A stretch of DNA of 64,000 nt, from assembly GCA_963210315.1 (NCBI GenBank), contig OY723239.1:529501-593500 (forward strand), in the 5' to 3' direction. Under the pieces are notes generated by a model. It worked only from the letters and a program-made list of their open reading frames with translations, ran no database searches and was not told the DNA's origin. The DNA comes from Rhynchopus euleeides. Taxonomy: Eukaryota; Euglenozoa; Diplonemea; Diplonemida; Diplonemidae. Made by a program: the position numbers and the translations under genes. Numbering within the stretch: position 1 is the first letter of the stretch; every line of letters begins with the position of its first letter. Positions 21,184 through 31,198 of this stretch are shown here, one piece after another.

Positions 21184-22534
21184 ACGGTGGGATCTTGTAA
21201 ATTTTACATGTATAACTACAAGTATATACATGTATTATACATGTATAATACTTGCATGTCAACTATTATACATGTATAATACATGTATATGCCTGAAATA
21301 TACATGTAAAATACATGTATATCAAGTAAAAATACAAGTATAATACTTGCATGTCAACTATTATACTTGTATTTTTACTTGATATACATGTATTTTACAT
21401 GTATATTTCAGGCATTTACATGTATTTTACATGTATAATACTTGTCATGCAAGTATTATACATGTAAAATACTTGCATGACAAGTAAAATACATGTATAA
21501 TACTTGCATGACAAGTATTATACATGTAAAATACATGTAAATGCCTGAAATATACATGTAAAATACATGTATATCAAGTAAAAATACAAGTATAATAGTT
21601 GACATGCAAGTATTATACTTGTATTTTTACTTGATATACATGTATTTTACATGTATATTTCAGGCATATACATGTATTATACATGTACCGTAAACGGAAA
21701 TATTGTGGACCGTAATAAAGGTGAACCGTACTATAGGTGGACCGTAAAAAAGATGGAACAAATGGGATTTTTCCGGAACTTGGAACATTTTTACGGTCCA
21801 CCTATTTTACGGTTGGGATCGTGGACTTGGCGGTTTTTTTTACGAGTTCCTTCGCGACGAAGTCGCGAAGGAACCAAGGAAATCGTACGGCTGAAGCTGC
21901 AGGATTAACACCACAGGGCCTCAGCACAGAGTGTGCACTCACCATCGTCCGGGAACTGTTCTCCCACAGTTACTGCAGGGTGTACTACACTAAAGGAGTA
22001 CGATTTCCCTGAATTTTTCGGGCACTGATTCACGAATTTACATCTGGAGGGAGCCCGGTGGTCTCAGCTTCTGTCTGCGCGCCCTGCCGTACTGTGGCTG
22101 CTTTTGTGGGCTCGTGCAGCAGGTTCTACTTTTACTTCTACCGGAATGCTCCTTGCATGGTACTACACTTCTCGAGGTGTGGTGGTGGGTGAGTCTCGAG
22201 GTGAGATCGTGCCTTTTCCACACGCAGGGAGGACTTGCTTCTCTTGCTGGTGTTGGTTGCGGTGGTGGAGGGAGGGTCCAAAGCTGGGAGGTCGGGAGGC
22301 CTACGTGTGGGTGTCTGCGGCGTGGAGGCCGCAGTCCGCGCCCCGCAACCCACCAGCCCGCGGGCGAAAAACGCATTGTCTTTTCCATATTCAGTCCCAA
22401 TAAATGGTGGACCGTAAAAAAGATGGAACGTTTGGCCTTTTTTTGGGAACTTGGAACATTTTTACGGTCCACCCTTTTTCCGTTTACGGTATATACTTGT
22501 AGTTATACATGTAAAATTTACAAGATCCCACCGT
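21184..22534. mobile_element. 1.35-kb foldback element with 46-bp perfect inverted ends
   Basis: 46 bp at 21184-21229 (beginning ACGGTGGGATCTTGTAAATT) are repeated exactly inverted at 22489-22534. Next to the left arm lies a ~460-bp AT-rich island made almost wholly of TACATGTA, ATACTTGT and related words that form nested hairpins (21289-21415 and 21540-21666, each with ~56-bp arms). Two smaller hairpins with GGTGGACCGTAAAAA ends lie at 21733-21805 and 22405-22473. No protein is recognisable. Probably a composite of small foldback elements. Confidence 0.75.
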
Positions 22535-23038
22535 GCCATAGGGCTAGGGGGGGGGGGGGGGCTTAAACACGGGGGTAAGAGGGAGGGGCCTAACACGGGA
22601 GGACAGTCGCGTCTGCTTGTCGGGGGTGGCAATGGATTCATGCGGAACGCAATCGAGCGTAAAAAGGGTGGGTGGCAGTGACAGTCCACGGAAGAAGAAG
22701 CCATCGCCTGGGAAACAGCAGGGTTGGTGCCGGGAGAAGAAGCGATGAAAATAGTCGCATGATCGTCGAACGGAAGGGCTTCCACATCCTGAGAGGAGAG
22801 GAGACGGGAGCGCGCACCAGACGATCGCACCACACCAGATCCAGTGTCAGTGGTGTTGCGCCTCAAACTCAACAAACGGGATGTGATGTGGAAGGAAAGT
22901 GCTGTTCGCACGTCTGACCTGTGCACTTCATAAAGGGCTTCACTCAAAAGCAAGCCATCCCAATGAAGGAGGTGTCGTAATGACACAGATTCACACACAG
23001 GTAAAGACCACAACACAGATACAGAGACAACGCGGAAG
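22535..23038. other. 3' flank of gene 4, no gene
   Basis: A poly-G run (22546-22561) is followed by a block (22666-22880, with ACGGAAGAAGAAGCCATCGC and GTGTCAGTGGTGTTGCGCC) that recurs at 52455-52670 and 57700-57825 downstream of other family members. It is non-coding. Confidence 0.7.
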
Positions 23039-25219
23039 CTACTGGGCTCCGTCCTTCGGGGATATCTGTTCCGCTGCTGACCACATATTCTCAGGACAGG
23101 TCACTCGGGAGTTGGTGTCGTGTACATAACTGCAGAAAAACGGATCCAGCACAGACTCGACCTCATACACCACGGCGTCAGCCTGCGGCACACGTGCTGT
23201 GGTGGGACGAAGCATCTCGCGCACAGCACCCGGTGGTGCCTCCGCCGTGTACAGGCACCGCATGTGCATCGACATCGCCAGATTCGACAGCGCAAGGCTC
23301 GCCTCCACAGCACCGCCTGACGCAGTCACGAAGCGCTGCCGCACCGTCCCTACGTCTCCGTGCTCGACAGTCCCGCTCGCGATACCAAGCGTCGCCACCG
23401 TCTGCCCTTCACCGTGCTGCAGCACACGCTGTGCAAACCGCAGTGCGCTCTCTGCGTGTGCCGTCTTCTTCTTCCCGACGTTCCACCCGATGAAGAAGTT
23501 GTTGCCGAGAAGAGACAGCAGCACAGCGCCGCTCTGTTCCAGCAGTGGCACTATACCCGACAGTGCGTTGTCGACCTCGCCCAGAGACATGCTGCTGAGT
23601 GTGGTTGCAGCGACTGTTGCGTCCTGCTGTGTGGTGTTACGCATCATCACCACATTATCGCTTCCCTGTGACGCAGACGACTCCAGCAGTGACAGAAGGC
23701 ACGGTGCAGGTGCCTGCAGAGGACGGCCCTCACGGCCGTGCAGGGAGGCAGGCCACACGCTGCACACAGGCACAGGCTCGCTCACACCCTTCAGGTCGGT
23801 GGGAACCGCGTTGCCTGCATATGCACCGACACACCCGGACACCCCACACACACACGCCCACAGCTCGGCAGGCACCGCAACAGCACCAGGCACACACACA
23901 GACTCGAGGCGTGACGCCACGTTCACTGTGTGTCCGAAGTAGTCCACACGCCCGGTCAGCGTGTTCGTCTCCAGCGTCACAGGGCCCTCGTTCACACCGA
24001 CACGCACCGTCAGCCCGCCCCACAGCTCTGTCGGGCTGCAGATCCCGACCTCCAGCAGCGCAGCAGGCCACTCCGCCGCAAGCAGATTCTCCTGCACGTC
24101 AAGCCCGAAGCACACACCCGCATGTGCATTCTCGAACGCAACCATGAAGGAGTCCCCGATTGTCTTCACCTCGTACCCACCCCACGCAGACAGTGCAGAT
24201 CGCATCACCGTGTTGTGAACCACCATCGCCTTCTTCATCGCCTCAGGTGCCGCCTCCCAGATCGATGTGGACGCACGGATGTCGGTGAACACGATTGCCA
24301 CGCGCTCGCTCTTCGCACCAGGTGTATCAGCCGCTGCACTGCCTGACGACACGATGGAGGCATGCGGCGAGTGCTGCTCCTCCAGCAGCACGGCAGGGAG
24401 GTACGGGCGGTACGCACGCAGGTTCTGCTCCAGCCTGTGAAGGGCCTCGTGCATCGCTGCAGGCAGCCGCCCCTCCGCCTCCGCCTCCTGCAGCATCTCC
24501 GCCACGGTGTCGACGTCGTAGCCCGCCAGAAGTTGTGCAATCGCCTCCACAGTCTCGATGGTCCGTCCCATCGCCGCCTTCTCCCTCTCGACTGACTCTG
24601 CGAACCCGCGTGTGGCCGCGAAGTCGACAAGCAGCACGAAGAGCGAAACTTGCATCTCAAACGTCCCGCTCACTGCACTGACCGGACACGGCGGGTCTGT
24701 GCACTCGACAGCACGTCGAATGCTTTCCCATCTGAAAGAGTCAGGTGGTGAGCCAGGCAGGTCCAACAGGCCGAAGCGCAGGACACTCTCCGACACGCTG
24801 ATGATGACCCACAGGGCAGTGAACCCTATCAAGCATCTGGCGAAGCGACTGCCGAGACCGACCACCAGTGACAGGTCTGCGAGAAGCACAAAGGCTGGCC
24901 AAATGGGCTGCATTCCGACACTGCGGAAGGTCATGTCTGAGGTAATGAGGGCGGTAGCAAGCACGACGACGTATGCACGTACAATGTTGTGTGTCAGGTG
25001 CACCCCGCACACACACAGGCTGACCATCACGAATTGGCAGCCCAGCTGCAGGATGTAGGCAACAACGATCTGTGGATAGAGGTCGACAATAAATAGCATC
25101 ACGCTCTGCGTCAAACCGATCGCACAGCTCATGAGGAACAGCAGCCTCCTGTCACTGCGAGCCTTGCCCTTGAGCTTCCCATCCATCGAGATGACGCGTT
25201 CGTACCAACCCATCGCCAT
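23039..25219 (-). CDS. Type B membrane adenylyl cyclase (gene 4)
   Basis: An intact 726-residue intronless frame. About six membrane segments (~25-145 and 188-204) and the family linker (~210-275, ending YRPYLP) lead into a class III cyclase domain (~305-455). That domain keeps all the usual residues: metal-binding D313 (FTDI) and D356 (GDSF), adenine-selecting K352 (EVKT) and D426 (VDYFG), and N433 and R437 (NVASR). The substrate is therefore predicted to be ATP and the product cAMP, by a homodimer at a membrane. A second, degenerate cyclase fold (~540-665, GIASGTVEHGDVGT) follows and lacks the catalytic set. The C-terminus (SYVHDTNSRV onward) is unique. The N-terminal half is interchangeable with type A proteins. 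No receptor domain of a known family was recognised. Confidence 0.9.
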   Translation of the reverse strand: MAMGWYERVISMDGKLKGKARSDRRLLFLMSCAIGLTQSVMLFIVDLYPQIVVAYILQLGCQFVMVSLCVCGVHLTHNIVRAYVVVLATALITSDMTFRSVGMQPIWPAFVLLADLSLVVGLGSRFARCLIGFTALWVIISVSESVLRFGLLDLPGSPPDSFRWESIRRAVECTDPPCPVSAVSGTFEMQVSLFVLLVDFAATRGFAESVEREKAAMGRTIETVEAIAQLLAGYDVDTVAEMLQEAEAEGRLPAAMHEALHRLEQNLRAYRPYLPAVLLEEQHSPHASIVSSGSAAADTPGAKSERVAIVFTDIRASTSIWEAAPEAMKKAMVVHNTVMRSALSAWGGYEVKTIGDSFMVAFENAHAGVCFGLDVQENLLAAEWPAALLEVGICSPTELWGGLTVRVGVNEGPVTLETNTLTGRVDYFGHTVNVASRLESVCVPGAVAVPAELWACVCGVSGCVGAYAGNAVPTDLKGVSEPVPVCSVWPASLHGREGRPLQAPAPCLLSLLESSASQGSDNVVMMRNTTQQDATVAATTLSSMSLGEVDNALSGIVPLLEQSGAVLLSLLGNNFFIGWNVGKKKTAHAESALRFAQRVLQHGEGQTVATLGIASGTVEHGDVGTVRQRFVTASGGAVEASLALSNLAMSMHMRCLYTAEAPPGAVREMLRPTTARVPQADAVVYEVESVLDPFFCSYVHDTNSRVTCPENMWSAAEQISPKDGAQ

Positions 25220-25429
25220 TGTGCATCAGTGTGTCACCTGCTGACACATGGAGAGGGATGCTAATCTGCAAAGCTGGCTGCACGAGTACAGTCATTGCGT
25301 TACTGAGTCAAGGCACTTGCTTTCGTACGACTTAGCCGATAGGTCTACGAATTTTACGAATAAATTCGTACGAAATTGGCTTCGCATCGCAGAAGATAAA
25401 AGCAGGCACCGCGAGGAGCACGTCTGGCT

Positions 25430-25690
25430 GCAGATGCGGTAGGGTTGCGTTGTGCTCACATGTGTGTTGTTCCAACACGATCCACACAAAACAGGTTGTC
25501 GCAGGATTCGAAGCGGAGACGTGTGGGGGGCCTTCGCACAGAAGTGCAGAAGAATGGGCTGTCGCCCAAGGTGTAACGTGACACAGTTCGACACACCGCG
25601 AAAGGCCCCGTAGAACGTGGAAGTGAAACCACTGGAAAGCGGCTGGTGGCTCATGTCGGAAGAAGGAGGAGAAGGAGGAGGAGGAGGGGG
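25430..25690. repeat. Conserved 3' flank of type A genes, copy 4
   Basis: A shortened version of the flank at 11393-11640, with the blocks in the same order, ending in the GGAGGA-rich run. Upstream of it (25320-25400) is a small inverted repeat around TACGAATTTTACGAATAAATTCGTA. Confidence 0.85.
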
Positions 25691-25751
25691 GTTGTGTGGG
25701 TGAAGGGAAGCAGTGCCCCGCCCTGTGGTGGGTCGGGGTGGCGTGCACTGC

Positions 25752-27587
25752 CTACACATGGACAGCAAGGGGTGTGGTGTGCCCCAGCAGGCTGATGGTG
25801 CTGTGTGCCTGCCTGTGGTGCTCGCCTGCCATCTCACCCGCCTTCTGCATGTCGGTCCCAGACAGATACGCACGCATCGCAGCGTTGTACGGCTCCCACT
25901 CTGCAGCAGCCTTCCCAACGTGGTACATCCACTCCCCATCCTCCTCGTTGTCTGAGCTCCCCTCCTCCTCCACCAGCAGCGAGTACACACAGAAGCATGT
26001 CTCCTCGTTGTTGCTGTTGATGCTGTTACTGTCGACTTGCACAGACATGGGGACGTGTTCGTCACCACCACGTGCATTCTGCTTCACCAGACGCACCCGC
26101 CTCGGCACAAGCAGCAGCACGTTCTGGTGTTCTGTATCCTTGCGCAGTGCGGTGTTGCACACCACGTCCAGCCCGAAGGCACGCGCAGCACGCTCCATCC
26201 CACACGCCAGGACAGGCAGCACCCCAAGCAGGCTGAACCGCCGCATCTCCGCACACCCCGTGTCCCCGCACAGGACGTGACCAGACGCCGCTCCGATGTT
26301 GACACGCAGAGCACTGTCTGTGCTGTTGTCCTGCTGGGTGTTGAAGCTGCGCACCGCCCGCACGATCTGCTGTGCTGCACCTGCAGCTGCAGTGGCGTGC
26401 ACGGGGCATGGACGTGACGTGTTGAAGGAGGCAAGGATGCGGTCACCGACGAACACGTCCACCAGACCACGGCGTGACTCCACTGCCGACATCGTGTTGG
26501 TCAGCAGCATCTCGAAGAACGACGTGAAGGTGCGGGAGTCCTGCTCCAGACAAGCGAGCGTGTTGCATGTGTTCACCACAAGCAGTGTTGACCGTACGGT
26601 CTTCAAGACACCAAGCACCTTCGTCGCCATGGGACGGTGCTCCTCTGTCTGTTCGCATGCTGATCCGTTGCGTGCGTCCGAAATCACGCCTGAACTCGAA
26701 GAGCTGCTACCCACAGACCCCTCTGGACCGTCGTCATGTTGCTGTGCAGGGAGGCACGACTTCGGGAGGTACGGGCGGTACGCACGCAGGTTCTGCTCCA
26801 GCCTGCGAAGGGCCCCGTGCATCGCTGCAGGCAGCCGCCCCTCCGCCTCCGCCTCCTGCAGCATCTCCGCCACGGTGTCGACGTCGTAGCCCGCCAGAAG
26901 TTGTGCAATCGCCTCCACAGTCTCGATGGTCCGTCCCATCGCCGCCTTCTCCCTCTCGGCCGACTCTGCGAACCCGCGTGTGGCCGTGAAGTCGACAAGC
27001 AGCACTATGAGCGACACTTGCACCTCGTATAACCCGCTCACTGCAGCGACCGGACACGGCGGGTCTGTGCACTCGACGGTAGGCCGAATGCGTTCCCACC
27101 TGTAAGAGACAGGTGCAGTTCCCGGCAGGTCGAACAGGCCGAAGCGCAGGACCGTCTCCGACGTGCTGATGATGACCCACAGGGCAGTGAACCCTATCAA
27201 CCCTGTGGCGAAGCGACTGCCGAGACCGACCACCAGTGACAGGTCTGCGAGAAGCACAAAGGCTGGCCACATCGGCTGGCTTCCGACACTGCGGAGGCTG
27301 ATATCTGAGGAAATAAAAGCCAGAGCAAGCACCACGACGTATGCACGCACGATGTTGTGTGTCAGATGCACCCCGCACACACACAGGCCGACCATCACAA
27401 AATTGCAACCCAGCTGCAGGATGAAGCCAAGAATGACCTGTGGATACAGTTGTGTCACTAGTAGCGTCACGCTCTGCGTCAAACTCATCATGCAGCTCAT
27501 GAGGAACAGCAGCCTTCTGTCCCTGCGAGCCTTTCCCTGAAGCTTCCCATCCATCGAGATGACGCGTTCGTACCAACTCATCGCCAT
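25752..27587 (-). CDS. Type A six-TM protein with degenerate cyclase domain (gene 5)
   Basis: An intact 611-residue frame from ATG 27587 (MAMSWYERVISMDG). It has the same plan as gene 2: six hydrophobic segments, the near-invariant linker, a shorter Ser-rich spacer (GSVGSSSSSSGV), and a degenerate cyclase fold that keeps GDRILASF and GAASGHVLCGDTG but not the catalytic lysine, first aspartate or Asn-Arg pair. An asparagine-rich insert (DSNSINSNNEE) and the tail TTPLAVHV follow. The first membrane segments (CMMSLTQSVTLLVTQLYPQV) differ markedly from the other copies. It lies tail to head ~530 bp downstream of gene 4. Confidence 0.88.
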   Translation of the reverse strand: MAMSWYERVISMDGKLQGKARRDRRLLFLMSCMMSLTQSVTLLVTQLYPQVILGFILQLGCNFVMVGLCVCGVHLTHNIVRAYVVVLALAFISSDISLRSVGSQPMWPAFVLLADLSLVVGLGSRFATGLIGFTALWVIISTSETVLRFGLFDLPGTAPVSYRWERIRPTVECTDPPCPVAAVSGLYEVQVSLIVLLVDFTATRGFAESAEREKAAMGRTIETVEAIAQLLAGYDVDTVAEMLQEAEAEGRLPAAMHGALRRLEQNLRAYRPYLPKSCLPAQQHDDGPEGSVGSSSSSSGVISDARNGSACEQTEEHRPMATKVLGVLKTVRSTLLVVNTCNTLACLEQDSRTFTSFFEMLLTNTMSAVESRRGLVDVFVGDRILASFNTSRPCPVHATAAAGAAQQIVRAVRSFNTQQDNSTDSALRVNIGAASGHVLCGDTGCAEMRRFSLLGVLPVLACGMERAARAFGLDVVCNTALRKDTEHQNVLLLVPRRVRLVKQNARGGDEHVPMSVQVDSNSINSNNEETCFCVYSLLVEEEGSSDNEEDGEWMYHVGKAAAEWEPYNAAMRAYLSGTDMQKAGEMAGEHHRQAHSTISLLGHTTPLAVHV

Positions 27588-29402
27588 TGTGATTCAGTGT
27601 GTCACCTGCTGACCTGTAAGTGCATGGAGATCGATGGCTGTACTCTCGCAAGTCAGCGGGAGACAAGGGTCCTACTGCTGACCTGGGGATAGATGGCTCG
27701 TGATGTGGCATAGCGGCGGTCTCACAATCGGCCAAGATGTTTGCTGTCAATCCACCCTCCCCGACCCTCCCCCCCCACCTTCCCTGAGGTTTAGAAGAGG
27801 CGTGTGTTGACCCCAGTGTCCATGAAAGGGCTGTGCTCGGGGGTGTGGGGTGTGGTGGTGGAGCGGCTGGTGGTGCAGTCACACGCAAGAGACAACCTTT
27901 CGCCAGATGTCCAAACCAGTATGTGGCAGTCACCACATGCTGGTTTGAAACACTGAACAATCCAGGCTTTCCGGACTCGCCCAATATCGGCCACACTTAT
28001 TTTCTTTTGGTGTTGTGCTGACTACGCAGGAAACTGTGCGGTGCAGATCACGCAGGACACACGACACAGCAAGGTGTCTGGGGTGTTCTCGCGATACCTA
28101 CCGCACGGGGCCTAGTCACGGCTTTGGCCAGGCCTGTCCCTGGTCAAGAAAGGACCTGGTCAGTGACCTGGTCATGGCCAGGGGTGCAGGGAAAAATGGG
28201 CTGCTACCCCCTTGTCAATTTCTTTGTCCTGGTCAACCACCTGGTCAAAACACTGGCTCGGCCACCGTATGCGGTTTCTTCCACCCCACCCCACCCACCT
28301 ACATCTGATTTGCAGACACACAGTTTTCCCGGCTGCGGTGACGCTGGTCACACGCCTTTTGAAATAAAAAAAGATAGGCTGATGCTGGCTGTGCGGCAAA
28401 TACGCGTACCCGACGTCCTTCTGTCGGCGGCTTACTTGGCGCTCTGGAAATACTGCTGACACACTTCAGGAATCTGTCGCTTGCTTGCATTGCACGCATC
28501 CACACATAATGAAACGAAGAGATTTGTTGACTGCTTCCACCGGGCGAGCGGCTGCCAGTGACAGACTCCTGTGTTGGCGTAACAAATGAGCTGAACCTAA
28601 GCAGACCAATCGACCTGCAACTTGACAGCACTGCGAAAAGGGCACCCGCAACCCGCATGTGAAGAACAACACGCAGTGGATCGAAGCGGGTACCCCCACA
28701 CTTGTGTCAGACCGTGCCACCCAGCCATGCGAGGGGGATACTGTCCCCTCGTACAACAGGATGTTCACTTTTCTGCACATTTGAATACTTTCGTCCAAAC
28801 CAGTCCAGTGGACCTCGCCGCCCATCCCCCACCCGCCCCGCCGGGTTCAGTATTTTGGAAGGCACAAAAGCGGAGCAACCGTGCTTCCTTCTTGTAGCCT
28901 CATGCAATGAAGGAGGAAATGGAACACGGAGAAAGCAGGTCCGATTTGAGTTTACGGCACGCGTAGTGCCGTAATTGCAGAGCCACATCTCACCTCATCA
29001 CAGGTCGAGGTGTGTGCGTTTCACCACAACCTCTCCCCTCCCCATTCCCCCGTGTTCAGTGACATGTGTCGGTAGTGTTACATTTTCCTTCTTCCCTCTT
29101 CTTGAGTCCGCCCCTCCCTCCCCCTTACTGTGAATCACAACAATGCGGTGGTTTTGAGAGCAACTGGATGGAGGGATATGGTGGTGATATCGAGGATCAC
29201 CAGTAGAGTGTGACGGTGCAGCTCGTTCTTCCTCGTTGATGCGTCGAGAAGAGTTTTGTTTGTGCGCACCTGTGCGTGTATGTGCCCAATCCTACGATCT
29301 TTTAGACACACAGGAGCCCTGTTGGAGAAAAATACAGCAGCAGGCTCCCGAGTCTTCCTTTCAGATGATTTTTGCATTGATCGCTTCTACCGTCTGACTT
29401 GT
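27588..29402. other. No gene recognised
   Basis: About 1.8 kb with only short, feature-poor frames. At 28379-28502 lies a block (CGACGTCCTTCTGTC to TTGCACGCATCC) that recurs at 56650-56755 upstream of the interrupted cyclase gene, so it may be a relic of a 5' flank. The rest looks unique. Confidence 0.6.
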
Positions 29403-29640
29403 TGTACTGCCTACCTATCGGACTCCTTTCGCTACAATAAGAGAAACACCCTGCCCAGCAACTGCAAAAAGGCAGTTCTGGGCTACCTTTGAGCGCACAC
29501 TCCCGTGTCAAAGGCTGTGGAAGCCCCTGTGAAGTGGCATGAAGATGATCCTTAGAAAGCTTCAGTCATACAATTTCGTTCGCTACTACGCGACTTCACC
29601 ACGATTCGTCGCTCGTAACTGGTACCCCGGTGACGAACTA
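29403..29640. repeat. Dispersed ~215-bp repeat (R4), copy 1
   Basis: Diverged copy of the repeat at 47243-47455. Shared blocks include CCCAGCAACTG, GAGCGCACACT, CCTGTGAAGTGGCATGAA and the TTCGCGACTTCGCTACG-like 3' end. Confidence 0.75.
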
Positions 29641-29714
29641 CACAAATGTCCTGGCTGATGAATGTGTGGTGGTGTGATGAGTGTAGAGCACGGAACGCCT
29701 CCTCAAATAGATCC

Positions 29715-30712
29715 TGCAATCGTACTCCTTTCGCTTTATTATAGACACCCTGTCCAGCAACTGTGGGAGAACAGTTCCGGAATACTTTTTGTTGAGCGCA
29801 CACTTGCTGTCTCAAGGCTGTGTTGAGGCCCTGTGAAGTGGCATGAAGGTGCTACAGTATACCAACAAATACCGGTGGGATACGAAACACCGGAGGGGTA
29901 CAAACACCGGTGGATTTTGCAGTTTTGGGGAGCTAAGGTGGGTTTGTACCCCACCGATGTTTTTACCCCACCGGTGTTTTTACACCTGAAATCATGAGAC
30001 AATGCAATTTTTGACCACACTCACCCCCACCCTGCACGTCACTACGGGGGATTCCAGAGAAGACGTACAGCTTCATTTGGTCTTCCTCTAGGGTTCAACC
30101 AGCCAATCCCACTTCACCACCTCGGAACGAACAACCACCTTGGTCGGCACGCGCCTCCGCCGCCATTTGCCGGTTCGCAGACGCACCCACGTTGCACTAC
30201 TGCAGACCCATCTTCTGGTTGTAGAGTGCCTAGCAGTCGCCTGGACAACAACGGGGTTCACAAACCCGCACCTCAACTTCCGAAGGTCGTCGAGAATCGC
30301 TGCCGAGGCTGGGGTGCTGAGAGTAGCAGGCCTGCCACCCTCGTTCACAAGGGTCGTATATTTGCCCTCGCTCCTCTAATGCCGCATTGCACGCCCGATG
30401 TACCGGGCTCGCCTTGCTCGGATGCCGTGCGTCCAACCGCCGTTTCGACTCCGACGCATTGTCACATGCATCAAAGAGCGAGGCGATGCCGCGGTACAGA
30501 ACCCCTGAAAATTGCATTGTCCCAGTGTATCATCGGGGTAAAAACATCGGTGGGGTATAAACACCGGTGGATTTCACGATTTTGGAGGGCTAAGGTGGGT
30601 TTTTACCCCACCGGTGTTTATTGGTATACTGTAATCCAAAAGCTGCAATCGTACGACTTCCTTCATTACTTCGCGACTTCGCTACGCTTCGTCGCTCGTA
30701 ACTCGTAAAAAA
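29715..30712. repeat. R4 repeat, copy 2, split by a DNA element
   Basis: The left part 29715-29852 and right part 30634-30712 together match 47243-47455. The 777-bp element at 29855-30631 interrupts it between GGCATGAAGGTGC and ATCCAAAAG. Confidence 0.85.
29855..30631. mobile_element. Mariner-like non-autonomous element (CAGTATACC ends)
   Basis: The ends CAGTATACCAA..AA.ACCGGTGG are inverted at both sides. The inverted similarity extends ~150 bp inward (29855-30010 versus 30492-30631) with repeated ACCGGTG words. TA flanks the element at 29853-29854 and 30632-30633, and the related repeat at 47.4 kb shows the unfilled site. CAGT termini with TA duplication fit Tc1/mariner. The interior (30010-30490) has an 86-codon minus frame (30088-30348) with a basic stretch, but I cannot identify it as transposase. 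Confidence 0.85.
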
Positions 30713-31198
30713 TTTACTGCAACATATCGCAGTGGATTCGAAAGATAAATGACTGGCCAGCCTTTATCAATCCTTTGTGACACTCACCCCCCTCCCACCC
30801 ACCCCCCTAACAAACATGCTGCTTTGTTTGTGCGCCAACGCCCTGGTGAACAAACCGCGCGTGTGTTGCCTATGTCGAAGGTATGGTGTGTCTGTGCACA
30901 CACACGCGAATCTTTTTCTATTGGTGTCGACACACATCGAGCACTTGCTCTTGGTGTGATCTCCACTGGCACACACACAGACGTCTGTGAACCTGTCTTG
31001 GCTAGTGTACTGCAAGCTGCACAGAGCGAACTATGATGCTGGCTGCACTGCCACGCATCGCAACAAGGCAAAGGCGGATTGGTCTGGCTTGCCACCCAAG
31101 CTCGCTGGCACAGAACTAATCTACCGCTCTTCCACGGAAGAAAGCGACCAAGATCCTTGATAACGTGAAACCACCGGCGTCGCTTGGAAGCTTCCCCC
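30713..31198. other. No gene recognised
   Basis: Short 3'-flank region of gene 6. It contains a CCCCCTCCCACCCACCCCC run and no ORF of note. Confidence 0.6.

Noticed and set aside
30088-30348. Transposase fragment inside the 777-bp mariner-like element
   Set aside because: The frame has a basic stretch but no recognisable helix-turn-helix or DDE motif, so I do not call it.
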